From Geomonas limicola (GTDB taxonomy: Bacteria > Desulfobacterota > Desulfuromonadia > Geobacterales > Geobacteraceae): a stretch of 64,000 nucleotides of DNA. Positions within the stretch are counted from its first letter, which is position 1. Each line of letters opens with the position of its first letter. Location: assembly GCF_014193675.1 (NCBI RefSeq), contig NZ_BLXZ01000010.1, positions 1-64,000 of the forward strand, in the 5' to 3' direction. Below, piece after piece: positions 42,671-50,826 of the stretch. The notes under the pieces are model-generated. The model was not told the origin of the DNA, made no database searches, and saw nothing but the letters and a program-made list of their open reading frames with translations. The position numbers were made by a program, and so were the translations under genes.

Positions 42671-43408
42671 ATGAATCGATTCCTAAGTTTAGCGGCGGCT
42701 GTTGTCCTTTCTCTGCCTGTGGCGGGTTACTGCGCGGACGCATCCCCCCAAAGCTCCCCCGGTGTCGCCGGAATGGCGGTGAATACCGGTGTTACCGGCA
42801 AGGTTGTTGAAACCACCACCGCAGGGGAATACACCTACATCAACCTTGAGAAGGACGGTAAAAAAGCCTGGGTCGCCTGCAGCGCCACGAAAGGAATCGC
42901 GGTGGGCCAGCAACTCTCTTTCGTCGGGTGCACCCCTATGATGAACTTCGAAAGTAAAGCGCTCAAGCGCACCTTCGACCTCATCATGTTCTGCGGAGCC
43001 CCGCTCTCCGCGGCTGAAGCTGATTTTCTCAATAAGAAATCGACCGGTAGCAGCGGTCTGGTGCCTGAATCAAAGGAAAAGATCGTCGTCGAAGCGGCCA
43101 AGGGTGCCAACGCATTTACCATTGCCGAACTCTACGCAAAGAGTGGAGAACTCGACAAGAAGCAGGTTGTCGTGACGGGAAAAGTGATGAAGATTTCGCC
43201 CAAAATTATGGGCAAGAACTGGCTGCACCTCCAGGACGGCTCCGGCACCGCTTTCGAGAAAAACAACGACCTGGTGGTAACCACCAACGAACTCCCCAAG
43301 GTGGGGGATGTGGTGACGCTCTCGGGCACGCTGGCAAAGAACAAGAACTTCGGTTCCGGTTATAAGTACGATGTGATACTGGAACTGGCTACCGCGCAGC
43401 ACAAGTAG
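42671..43408 (+). CDS. Secreted OB-fold protein (NrfJ-like)
   Basis: 245 residues with a signal peptide ending near YCA-DA (about residue 21). Residues ~40-115 form a beta-rich domain (GKVVETTTAGEYTYINLEKD, KKAWVACSATKG, GQQLSFVGCTPM) and residues ~155-240 a second one (KKQVVVTGKVMKISPKIMGK, WLHLQDGSGTA, VGDVVTLSGTL), both like OB-fold modules. Proteins of this two-part type are called NrfJ-related in some delta-proteobacterial annotations, which I recall only loosely. GCGAGGA precedes the ATG. A heme- or metal-handling role in cytochrome maturation is a guess based on position. Two cysteines (CSAT, VGCT) in the first domain may form a disulfide. Confidence 0.7.
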   Translation: MNRFLSLAAAVVLSLPVAGYCADASPQSSPGVAGMAVNTGVTGKVVETTTAGEYTYINLEKDGKKAWVACSATKGIAVGQQLSFVGCTPMMNFESKALKRTFDLIMFCGAPLSAAEADFLNKKSTGSSGLVPESKEKIVVEAAKGANAFTIAELYAKSGELDKKQVVVTGKVMKISPKIMGKNWLHLQDGSGTAFEKNNDLVVTTNELPKVGDVVTLSGTLAKNKNFGSGYKYDVILELATAQHK

Positions 43409-43470
43409 CTTTACCTAAAGGTTAGGGATTCCGCGTCGTGGGGCTGGCGCGGAATCTTTTTTTGGAGCAC

Positions 43471-45240
43471 ATGGTGAAGTCGGCTGAGACGATTCGGACG
43501 GAGGAGTCCGATGTGGTAACAGGGGCGGCGAGGGCGAACCTGGCTCGCGCGGCATTACTGTTCGTGGTGACGGTGACGCTTTTCTTGCAGACCGCGAACC
43601 ATGGCTTCATAAGTTATGACGATCCAGGCTACCTGACCGGTAACTCGGTGGTACGGTCGGGACTCAATGCGGCATCGTTGGTATGGGCGTTCCAGTCCGT
43701 CACCATGTCCAACTGGCACCCCGTCGCTTGGCTCTCCCACCTGCTTGATGTCCAACTCTTCGGTATGGTACCGGCTGGGCACCACCTGATGAGCGTGGTT
43801 CTGCACGCTGTCTCAGCCGTGTTGCTCTACCTGTTGCTGGAACGGCTCACCGCACGCCCCTGGCGCAGCCTGATCGTCGCGGCACTTTTTGCCTGGCATC
43901 CGCTCCATGTGGAATCCGTCGCCTGGGTGGCGGAGCGTAAGGATGTGCTGAGTGGGCTTTTCTTCCATTCCACCCTTTTGCTCTACGTCTCCTACACCAA
44001 ACGTCCGACCGCTGCTCGCTATCTGGCTGCGCTTGCGGTTTTCGCTTTGGGGCTGCTCACCAAGCCGATGCTGGTGACGGTCCCGGTCATCATCCTGATA
44101 CTCGACGCCTGGCCGCTGGGGCGTCTGGTTGTAAACCGGCAGGCTCTTTCCCCCGCCACGACCGTTAGTCGGCTTCTCGCCGAAAAGATCCCTTTCCTGC
44201 TGCTCTCAGTGGCATCCTCTGCCGTCACGATCTATGCCCAACACCACGGCGGCTCGATGGCCGAATTGCGCACGGTTCCCGTGGACCTGCGGGTCGCTAA
44301 CGCCTTGGTCTCCTGTCTTGGTTACCTGCGCCAGGCTTTCTGGCCGCACGACCTGGCGGTCCTCTATCCGCTCCCGGTCTCGATAGCGCCGGCACACGCG
44401 GTGGGGGCCGCGGTGCTCCTTTGTGCAATCACTGTCGGTGCACTGTGGTGCCTCCGAAGCTTTCCCTACCTGGCGGCTGGCTGGTTATGGTATCTCGTCA
44501 TGCTACTGCCGGTAATCGGTCTTATTCAGGTGGGTGCCCAGTCGATGGCGGATCGCTATACCTACCTCCCCATGACCGGGGTATTTATCGGGGTCGTCTG
44601 GGGCGTCTCCGATCTGTTGAAACGCTTCTCGTGGGGTGGCAGGGCTGCGGCTCCACTTGCGGGAATGGTACTCGCTGTCCTCGGGTGGGCCACGTGGTTG
44701 CAAGTGGGTGTTTGGGCAGACAGTCTAACCCTGTACCGGCATACCCTGGAGGTCACCACAGGCAACTACCTCATTATGAACAACTACGGTGCCGCTTTGA
44801 ACGACGCGGGCAGGACCGAGGAGGCCGTCCAGGTACTGGAGCGCGCCATCGAGGTCGAACCTTCGGATGCCGCCTCGTATTACAATCTCGGGCGGGTCCG
44901 CCAGGTGGCCTACCACGACAGCAAAACAGCAGCTTCCCTGTACCAGCGGGCCATTGAGCTGAGGCCCGGCTATCTGGATGCCCACATCAATCTTGGCGGC
45001 GTTCTCAACGAGCTCGGGCGGTTCGCCGAGGCGCGGCAGGTACTGGAACGCGCTCTAGGTTTTGCCGATGCGAACCGTGCCGATCTTCGCTTCAACCTCG
45101 CGGTAAGTCAGGTTAACCTTGCCGATACAGGCGCTGCGCTTAGAGAACTCGAGGTCATCCGTTCCCTCGACCCTGCACTGGCGCAGCAGCTTCAGGAATT
45201 TATGGCAAGTCGCAGGATCGGCATGGCGCAGCCGAAGTGA
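43471..45240 (+). CDS. TMTC-like membrane glycosyltransferase with C-terminal TPRs (paralogue G)
   Basis: 589 residues from the ATG at 43471, though a GTG at 43474 is better spaced from GGAG; a GTG 11 codons upstream is possible. Membrane half: FISYDDPGYLTGN (acidic pair about 50-51), MSNWHPVAWLSHLLDVQLFG, HPLHVESVAWVAERKDVLS, then about four TPRs after residue 420 (GAALNDAGRTEEAVQVL). Belongs with A (1809) and F (21412). It is isolated between two cytochrome-rich units instead of lying in a glycosyltransferase cluster, which makes a cytochrome or its partner a plausible acceptor (inference). A candidate promoter and terminator follow it. Confidence 0.85.
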   Translation: MVKSAETIRTEESDVVTGAARANLARAALLFVVTVTLFLQTANHGFISYDDPGYLTGNSVVRSGLNAASLVWAFQSVTMSNWHPVAWLSHLLDVQLFGMVPAGHHLMSVVLHAVSAVLLYLLLERLTARPWRSLIVAALFAWHPLHVESVAWVAERKDVLSGLFFHSTLLLYVSYTKRPTAARYLAALAVFALGLLTKPMLVTVPVIILILDAWPLGRLVVNRQALSPATTVSRLLAEKIPFLLLSVASSAVTIYAQHHGGSMAELRTVPVDLRVANALVSCLGYLRQAFWPHDLAVLYPLPVSIAPAHAVGAAVLLCAITVGALWCLRSFPYLAAGWLWYLVMLLPVIGLIQVGAQSMADRYTYLPMTGVFIGVVWGVSDLLKRFSWGGRAAAPLAGMVLAVLGWATWLQVGVWADSLTLYRHTLEVTTGNYLIMNNYGAALNDAGRTEEAVQVLERAIEVEPSDAASYYNLGRVRQVAYHDSKTAASLYQRAIELRPGYLDAHINLGGVLNELGRFAEARQVLERALGFADANRADLRFNLAVSQVNLADTGAALRELEVIRSLDPALAQQLQEFMASRRIGMAQPK

Positions 45241-45281
45241 TTGGGACTACAACAGCGCACTGTTCCTTTTCAACTATTGGC

Positions 45282-45311
45282 TTGACAAAAAGGCGGCTAT
45301 GCCATTAATAT
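45282..45311 (+). promoter_or_regulatory. Candidate sigma-70 promoter upstream of the 13-15-heme cytochrome operon
   Basis: TTGACA (45282-45287), 18-bp spacer, TAATAT (45306-45311): the same hexamers and spacing as in front of the third OmcS-like gene. It is 274 bp from the start codon, with a terminator-like hairpin in between. No other feature is seen in this 345-bp gap. Confidence 0.55.
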
Positions 45312-45418
45312 TCCGTGCAAATTCGGCAGAAGGCTGCGTTCGGGCCGGAGAGACTTCGGTTTTTCAGTCAACCGACCATGTGCCTTATTTCTTAATGATC
45401 CAAGCTTGAGTGCGGAAT

Positions 45419-45447
45419 GGCCGACTTGACGCGAGTCGGCCTTTTTT
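45419..45447 (+). terminator. Rho-independent terminator, possibly an attenuator
   Basis: Stem GGCCGACT / AGTCGGCC with a 7-nt loop followed by six T residues. It may end transcription of the glycosyltransferase gene (180 bp upstream) or, because a promoter lies between, act as a leader terminator for the cytochrome operon. Confidence 0.85.
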
Positions 45448-45585
45448 CGCACCGGGCCACGCGGCACCAGGTTCGGCCTAAGAACCGGCATCATGCGGCA
45501 GGTTCGTCAAAGGTTGCCACGGTTATTTCGTCTGGCAGTTTACTTGTGGTGCAGCTTTACTGCGTTTTGGAGGAGTGATTTGACC

Positions 45586-46941
45586 ATGGCGAAGACACTT
45601 GTCGCTTTTGCCTTTTTGGGGTTTGCTATGGCAGCATTCTCCTGCCTGCCGGGCCCGGTTACCTCGACTGCATTTGCAGAGGTGGTCGCGGCAAAGGAAA
45701 CCTGCGTTACCGCTTCCTGCCACCCCGGCATGGGCAAGGCGCGCTTTGTTCACGGACCGGTCGCGGTAGGGGAGTGTACCGGGTGTCACAAGCCTGTCGG
45801 CAAGCACAAGTTCGAGCCTATCCTCGATGCCGGTAAACAGTGCGAGGAGTGCCACGAGGGGCTCCGTACCATGAAGGTCGTGCATAAACCGGTGCAGGAA
45901 GCAAAGTGCACCAAGTGCCACGACCCCCACCAGTCCGGCTACAAGTTTCAACTGCGCGCCGAGGGAAGCGAGCTGTGCTTTCTCTGCCACCGTAAGGCAA
46001 TAGCGGGCGGTAAGTACCTGCACGGCCCCCTGGGGACCGGCAGTTGCAACTCCTGCCACGCCGCTCATCAAAGCGGGTTCCCGAAGTTGCTCTCCGCCGC
46101 GGGGAACGACGTCTGCTTCTCCTGCCACACCGACAAGGCCGAATCTTTCAAAAACAGCAAGTTCATGCATTCTCCCGTACGCGAAGCCTGCGTCAACTGC
46201 CACAGCCCGCACAGCTCGGATTTCCGCTTCACGCTCACTGCCGCCGGGAGCCAGGACCTCTGCTACACCTGCCACCAGGGGAAGGCCAAGGAGATCCCGG
46301 CTGACACCGTACCTCACCTGGCACTGGCAACCGATCGCAAGTGTCTGGCCTGTCACGACCCGCACGTCTCCGACAACCCTCGGCAACTGCTCAAACAGCC
46401 GATGGAGCTTTGCATGAGCTGCCACAACCGGGAGTATAACGGCGCCACCGGGAAAATTGCCAACATGAAACCGATCCTGGCCAACAACTCGGATCTTCAT
46501 GGCCCGATCAAGGAAAAGGATTGCTCAGGTTGCCACAACCCCCACGGTTCCAATAACTTCCGCATCCTGCGGGAGAGCTTCCCGCAGCTTTTCTACGCGC
46601 CCTACGCCCCGGACAACTACAAACTCTGCTTCATGTGTCACCAAAAGACCATTGCAGCCGAAGAGTACACCACCACCCTGACCGGGTTCAGAAACGGCGA
46701 ACAAAATCTTCATTTCGTCCACGTCAACAAGTCGGTGAAAGGGCGTACCTGCCGGGCCTGCCACGACGCTCACGCCACCAACAATCCGAAGCACGTTCGT
46801 GACAGCGTGCCATTCGCCAAGTGGAACCTGCCGGTCGGTTTCAAAAAATCCACTAATGGCGGCACCTGTCTGCCAGGGTGCCACCAGCTCTTCGGCTACG
46901 ACAGGATCGCACCGGTCGTGAACAAACCGGTGGCGAAATGA
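45586..46941 (+). CDS. Polyheme c-type cytochrome with 13 canonical and two expanded heme motifs
   Basis: 451 residues from the ATG at 45586 (GGAGGAG upstream). Signal peptide probably ends near AFA-EV at about residue 32. Thirteen CXXCH motifs by count, arranged in two-heme units (CTKCHDPHQSGYKFQLR, CNSCHAAHQSGFPKLLS, CVNCHSPHSSDFRF). The first potential heme site is CVTASCH (C40-H46, a CX4CH motif) and the last is CLPGCH (C428-H433, a CX3CH motif), so 13 to 15 hemes are possible. CX4CH hemes are known in tetraheme cytochromes c3. First gene of an operon: its stop overlaps the next ATG. Function is presumably electron transfer in the periplasm or at the surface. Confidence 0.92.
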   Translation: MAKTLVAFAFLGFAMAAFSCLPGPVTSTAFAEVVAAKETCVTASCHPGMGKARFVHGPVAVGECTGCHKPVGKHKFEPILDAGKQCEECHEGLRTMKVVHKPVQEAKCTKCHDPHQSGYKFQLRAEGSELCFLCHRKAIAGGKYLHGPLGTGSCNSCHAAHQSGFPKLLSAAGNDVCFSCHTDKAESFKNSKFMHSPVREACVNCHSPHSSDFRFTLTAAGSQDLCYTCHQGKAKEIPADTVPHLALATDRKCLACHDPHVSDNPRQLLKQPMELCMSCHNREYNGATGKIANMKPILANNSDLHGPIKEKDCSGCHNPHGSNNFRILRESFPQLFYAPYAPDNYKLCFMCHQKTIAAEEYTTTLTGFRNGEQNLHFVHVNKSVKGRTCRACHDAHATNNPKHVRDSVPFAKWNLPVGFKKSTNGGTCLPGCHQLFGYDRIAPVVNKPVAK

Positions 46942-47453
46942 CGGCTCTAACCCTGCTCCCCGTAAAACTCCCCGTACTGAGGCAGGTTCTTTTCTGCCTC
47001 CCTCTGTGCGCGCTGCTGACTGTTTCTCCCGGTACCTTGTCGGCTGCCACACCGGAAGAGGCAGCGTCTGCCTCGACACCTGCGGCGGGTGCTGAACTGG
47101 CCGCGGCGCGCGCCGAGGTCGCAGCCAAGCCTGACAACGTCCAGGCTCAGGTCCGCCTGGGGTACCTGCTTGCCGAATCAGGGGCGCCGGAGGATGCGCT
47201 CGTCCACTTCGACCGGGCACTCGCGATCGCGCCGCGCACCTTCGAGGCCAAGACCGGCAGGGGGATGGTGCTGACCCGCCTGGGACGTTATCCAGAAGCG
47301 GAAAAGGCACTGCGCGATGCCTTGCTCCTCAATCCGAATCCGGTGCGGGTTCACTACGAGTTGGGAGTCCTCTACCGCAAGATCGGGGAGTACCAAAAGG
47401 CCGTGGACGAGTTCAAGGAAGGGATTCGCAAACACAGACAGGGCCGGAATTAG
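46938..47453 (+). CDS. Exported TPR protein
   Basis: 171 residues from the ATG that overlaps the preceding stop codon (ATGA), indicating translational coupling to the cytochrome. Hydrophobic N-terminal segment with cleavage near LSA-AT (about residue 37). Three TPRs: AQVRLGYLLAESGAPEDALVHF, TGRGMVLTRLGRYPEAEKAL and YELGVLYRKIGEYQKAVDEF. A scaffold in the periplasm; NrfG and CcmH-type TPR domains that hold apocytochromes for heme attachment are the known parallel, so an apocytochrome-binding role is attractive but unproven. Confidence 0.85.
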   Translation: MTALTLLPVKLPVLRQVLFCLPLCALLTVSPGTLSAATPEEAASASTPAAGAELAAARAEVAAKPDNVQAQVRLGYLLAESGAPEDALVHFDRALAIAPRTFEAKTGRGMVLTRLGRYPEAEKALRDALLLNPNPVRVHYELGVLYRKIGEYQKAVDEFKEGIRKHRQGRN

Positions 47454-47465
47454 GATAGGGTTGCT

Positions 47466-48566
47466 ATGAAAAAAATGGCCATGACTGTGGTGTTTCTGCT
47501 CACCTTCGGGTTGTTCATCTCTGCCCCTGCGGCGGCGACCCTGCTGGTGCTCCAGGTTGGCATGGAGGGACCGCAGTTCTCACTTACCTCTCCCGAAGGG
47601 AAGAAGGTCACCTCTGCCGAGCTCAAAGGCGAGAAGCTCACCGTGCTGGTCTTCTGGTCCAGCTGGATCCGGAAGTCGGAAGCGGCGCTCACCCGGATGC
47701 AGAAGCTCTTCGCCCAGTACCGCTCTGCCGGGCTCTCCGTGGTCGGGATCAATGTCGACGAACTGAAGGTCTCACCGCAGACCCTGAGGCAGGTGAAGGC
47801 GACCCGGGACAAACTGAAGATTGAGTTCCCCATGCTGGTCGACCCGGGGCTGGTCGCCTTTCGCGACTATGGTGTCATCGCGCTTCCCACCATGGTTGTC
47901 CTGGATAAAGCTGGGACCATACGGCACGATCTCACCGGTTATCCACTGTTGGGAGCCGAAGAGATGGACGACTTCGTTGTTGCCACCCTGACCGGCGCCA
48001 AGCCGAAGGCGGTTGCGGCCAAACCTCATTATCAGCCGACTAAAAGCGCCCTCAGCTTTTACAACATGGGGCAGAACAACCTGAAGTCGAAACTGCTTGC
48101 TGGCAAGGCTGAACTCTGGTTCAAGAAATCGGTAGAGGCAGACCAGGGCTTTGTCCTGCCACACCTGAGCTTGGGGAGGATTTACAGCGACAGGGGGGAT
48201 CAGGCCCTCGCGCAGGCCGAATACCAGGCGGTCCTTGCCAAGGAACCGCGGCACCCGGTTGCCTTGTGCGAGCTCGCGATCCTGCTGGTAGAAAACGGGA
48301 AGGCAGGTGAGGGGCGAGCCCTGCTCGACACTGCGCGTAGTGCCGAGGACTCCTATGCCCCCTGTCTTTATTACTCCGGGTATGCCCTCGGCCGGGATGG
48401 GAAGGGTGCCGACTCCGCCAAGTTGTTCGACGAGGCGGCCAAGCTCGCCCCGTTCGACTACCAGGTGTACAGCTACCAGGGGAAGCTCTTCGAACAGCAA
48501 AAAGACCTGCAAAAAGCGGCCGACTCCTACGGCAGGGCTCTGGAGATAATCATCCATGGACATTGA
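47466..48566 (+). CDS. Exported thioredoxin-fold protein lacking the CXXC, fused to TPRs
   Basis: 366 residues, signal peptide ending near AAA-TL (about residue 24). Residues ~32-180 are TlpA/ResA-like: GPQFSLTSPEGKKVTSAEL, LTVLVFWSSWIRKSEAAL, VVGINVDE, and cis-proline region GVIALPTMVVLDKAG. In TlpA-type enzymes the segment after FWxxW is CPPC; here it is IRKS (residues 68-71), so no dithiol chemistry is possible. Residues ~195-366 are three to four TPRs (FYNMGQNNLKSKLLAGK, PHLSLGRIYSDRGDQALAQA). Located between two multiheme cytochrome genes, overlapping the next by 11 bp. Likely a binding or holdase protein for apocytochromes instead of a reductase. Confidence 0.86.
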   Translation: MKKMAMTVVFLLTFGLFISAPAAATLLVLQVGMEGPQFSLTSPEGKKVTSAELKGEKLTVLVFWSSWIRKSEAALTRMQKLFAQYRSAGLSVVGINVDELKVSPQTLRQVKATRDKLKIEFPMLVDPGLVAFRDYGVIALPTMVVLDKAGTIRHDLTGYPLLGAEEMDDFVVATLTGAKPKAVAAKPHYQPTKSALSFYNMGQNNLKSKLLAGKAELWFKKSVEADQGFVLPHLSLGRIYSDRGDQALAQAEYQAVLAKEPRHPVALCELAILLVENGKAGEGRALLDTARSAEDSYAPCLYYSGYALGRDGKGADSAKLFDEAAKLAPFDYQVYSYQGKLFEQQKDLQKAADSYGRALEIIIHGH

Positions 48567-49593
48567 TCTCAGGCAGAGAGCGTGGCGCGGTATTGCGGCA
48601 GGTATGAGAAGCCTGCTCCTCCTGGTGGCCCTGGCAGCCTTTTCGAGTACCGGTAGCGCAGGGGCCGATTCGGGGACGGGACAGATATCCATCGTCTCCC
48701 CGCCGGACCGGTCGGTGCTGGAAACCCCGCTGGCAAGCCTGGTGGTGCGTCTGCAGTCCGGGTCCGTCGATGAACTCCAGCTCTTCGTCAACAAACGGAG
48801 GGTTTCCCTGCCCAAAAGGGATTACAGCCACTACACCGTCTGCTTTGATGGGCTCGGGCTTATGAGCGGTGCCAACGAGATCAAGGTAGTCGGCATGAAG
48901 GGTGGGAAGAAGGTGGAGGAACTGAAGTCCCGAGTCTTTTACCGCTCGGACTTGTTCGCCGATGCGTCCAGCGCCCCCGACGGGTTCACGCGGTATCAGT
49001 ACCACGGTTATCAAACCGAGAAGGTGTGCATGCCGTGCCACCAGCTGGATTTTACTGCTGCCTCCGAAGGAGAGACCCCTGCGGCCAGTTCTCCCTGTTA
49101 CCAGTGTCACAAGAAAATGCTCAGCACCTATGCGAACGTGCATGGGCCGGCTGCGGTGTGGGCTTGCCTGTCTTGCCATAACAAGAAGGGGACTCCGAAG
49201 CTCGTTGCGGTGAAACCGGACAGCAAATCCTGTTTCGGCTGCCACGAGGATATATGGTCCCCCATGAAGTACGGTCACGGGCCGACGGCGGCGGGGAGCT
49301 GTGCCACCTGTCACGACCCCCATGCCTCCAACTATCGCTACTTCCTGCGCACCTCGGCGGGCGACCTGTGCCTTGGCTGCCACGAAGAGATTGCCACCAA
49401 GCCGCACGTCATCGTCGGGTTCTCGAATGCCGGACACCCGGTACGCAGGACCCCTGATCCGTACCACCCGGGTCGGGAGTTCACCTGCGTATCCTGCCAC
49501 AACCCCCATGCGGGCAGTTCTCCGGTATTTTTGCAGAACTACGACGGCGTAGCTCCGGCAAGCGATTTTTGCAAGAAATGTCACGGCATGTGA
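48556..49593 (+). CDS. Octaheme c-type cytochrome with N-terminal Ig-like domain
   Basis: 345 residues. Start at 48556 inside the previous gene, with GGAGA upstream; the ATG at 48604 is an alternative that keeps only the hydrophobic core of the signal. Cleavage near AGA-DS, about residue 38. Residues ~43-130 look like a bacterial Ig-type beta domain (ISIVSPPDRSVLETPLASL, GANEIKVVGMKGG). Eight CXXCH motifs follow (CMPCH, CYQCH, CLSCH, CFGCH, CATCH, CLGCH, CVSCH, CKKCH), the last three residues from the C-terminus of the motif being GM. The beta domain may dock the heme part on a partner. Last gene of its operon. Confidence 0.9.
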   Translation: MDIDLRQRAWRGIAAGMRSLLLLVALAAFSSTGSAGADSGTGQISIVSPPDRSVLETPLASLVVRLQSGSVDELQLFVNKRRVSLPKRDYSHYTVCFDGLGLMSGANEIKVVGMKGGKKVEELKSRVFYRSDLFADASSAPDGFTRYQYHGYQTEKVCMPCHQLDFTAASEGETPAASSPCYQCHKKMLSTYANVHGPAAVWACLSCHNKKGTPKLVAVKPDSKSCFGCHEDIWSPMKYGHGPTAAGSCATCHDPHASNYRYFLRTSAGDLCLGCHEEIATKPHVIVGFSNAGHPVRRTPDPYHPGREFTCVSCHNPHAGSSPVFLQNYDGVAPASDFCKKCHGM

Positions 49594-49860
49594 TGACGGC
49601 AGTATTCCTCGATCTGGTGCGAGCCGAGGAATAGCTGCCGCGCACAGTGACACAACGACACAACACAGGAACCCCGCGGCACGGTTACCCTGTGTGCTTT
49701 ACGATGATTCGCCCTAGCTGGTTTTAACAACCTGGTAGCCTTACTGTGAGTTTTGGGGTATGTTGTGGGGCGGTTTTCAGACTGATCCCTATGAGTTTTG
49801 GAAGGTAAGATAGAGCAGCATTCCTGCTGCTTTGTCCATTAACCTTGTGCGAGGCCGAAG

Positions 49861-50826
49861 GTGACTACTGGCGGGTGCAAGCAAACGGTCAGCGTGATCG
49901 TACCGTGCTACAACGAACGTGAAACGATCGACGAGTTCTACCGGAGAATGACCGGAGTCGCCGACCGGGCCGGATCTTACGATTTCGAGATCATCTTCGT
50001 AAACGACGGCAGTGGGGACGATACCGCCCTTCGGTTGAACGAACTGTCCGACCGTGACCGGCGCGTGAAGGTTGTGCACCTGGCCCGCAACATGGGGCAC
50101 CAGATCGCTATTACTGCGGGGATGGACTTCGCCGATGGCGATTTGATCGTCATCATCGACGCCGACCTGCAGGACCCCCCCGAAGAGATCCCCGGAATGC
50201 TGGCAAAGCTCGAGGAAGGTTTCGACCTGGTCCACGCCCAAAGGAAGCGGCGCGACGGGGAAAGCGGGTTCAAGCTCGCCACTGCCTGGCTGTTCTACAA
50301 GCTGATGCGACGGTTCTCGAGTCGGGACATCGTCGACAACTGCGGCGATTTCCGGGCCTTTAACCACAAGGTGCTCAAGGTTGTCCGCAAGTTCAGGGAA
50401 CGCCACCGCTTCATGCGTGGCATCTTTGCCAGCATCGGCTTCAGGCAGTGCATCATCCAGTACGATCGTGACCGGCGCTATGCCGGCGAGACCAAGTATC
50501 CGTTTCGAAAGATGCTGGGCCTTGCCATCAATGCCATCCTCAGTTTCTCCTCAAGTCCTATCAGGTTCATCACCTGGGCCTCCTTCGCACTCTGGGGCAT
50601 CAGTCTCATCTATCTCATCAAGGCGCTGCTCGATCACTTCGTGTTCAAAGTGACCGTTCCCGGCTGGACTTCCATCATCATCCTGATGACCTTCTACAAC
50701 GGGATCATCCTCTTCAGTATCGGCATCATCGGTTCGTACGTCGGCAGATCGTTCGAGCAGGCGCAGGGGAGGCCGCTTTACTGGATCGGCGACACCAGGA
50801 ACATCGACCGGGGTGAGACCGAATGA
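49861..50826 (+). CDS. GtrB-like GT2 polyprenyl-phosphate glycosyltransferase
   Basis: 321 residues, GTG start. GT-A core: VSVIVPCYNERETIDEFY, IFVNDGSGDDT, LARNMGHQIAITAGMDFADG, IIDADLQDPPEEI and the FRAFNHKV segment, then two C-terminal transmembrane helices (about 233-257 and 270-292). This is the topology of GtrB/DPM1-like enzymes that load a sugar on polyprenyl phosphate at the inner membrane. Its stop overlaps the start of the GT-C/TPR gene that follows, so donor synthesis and transfer are coupled. No promoter was confidently found in the 267-bp gap upstream. Confidence 0.9.
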   Translation: MTTGGCKQTVSVIVPCYNERETIDEFYRRMTGVADRAGSYDFEIIFVNDGSGDDTALRLNELSDRDRRVKVVHLARNMGHQIAITAGMDFADGDLIVIIDADLQDPPEEIPGMLAKLEEGFDLVHAQRKRRDGESGFKLATAWLFYKLMRRFSSRDIVDNCGDFRAFNHKVLKVVRKFRERHRFMRGIFASIGFRQCIIQYDRDRRYAGETKYPFRKMLGLAINAILSFSSSPIRFITWASFALWGISLIYLIKALLDHFVFKVTVPGWTSIIILMTFYNGIILFSIGIIGSYVGRSFEQAQGRPLYWIGDTRNIDRGETE

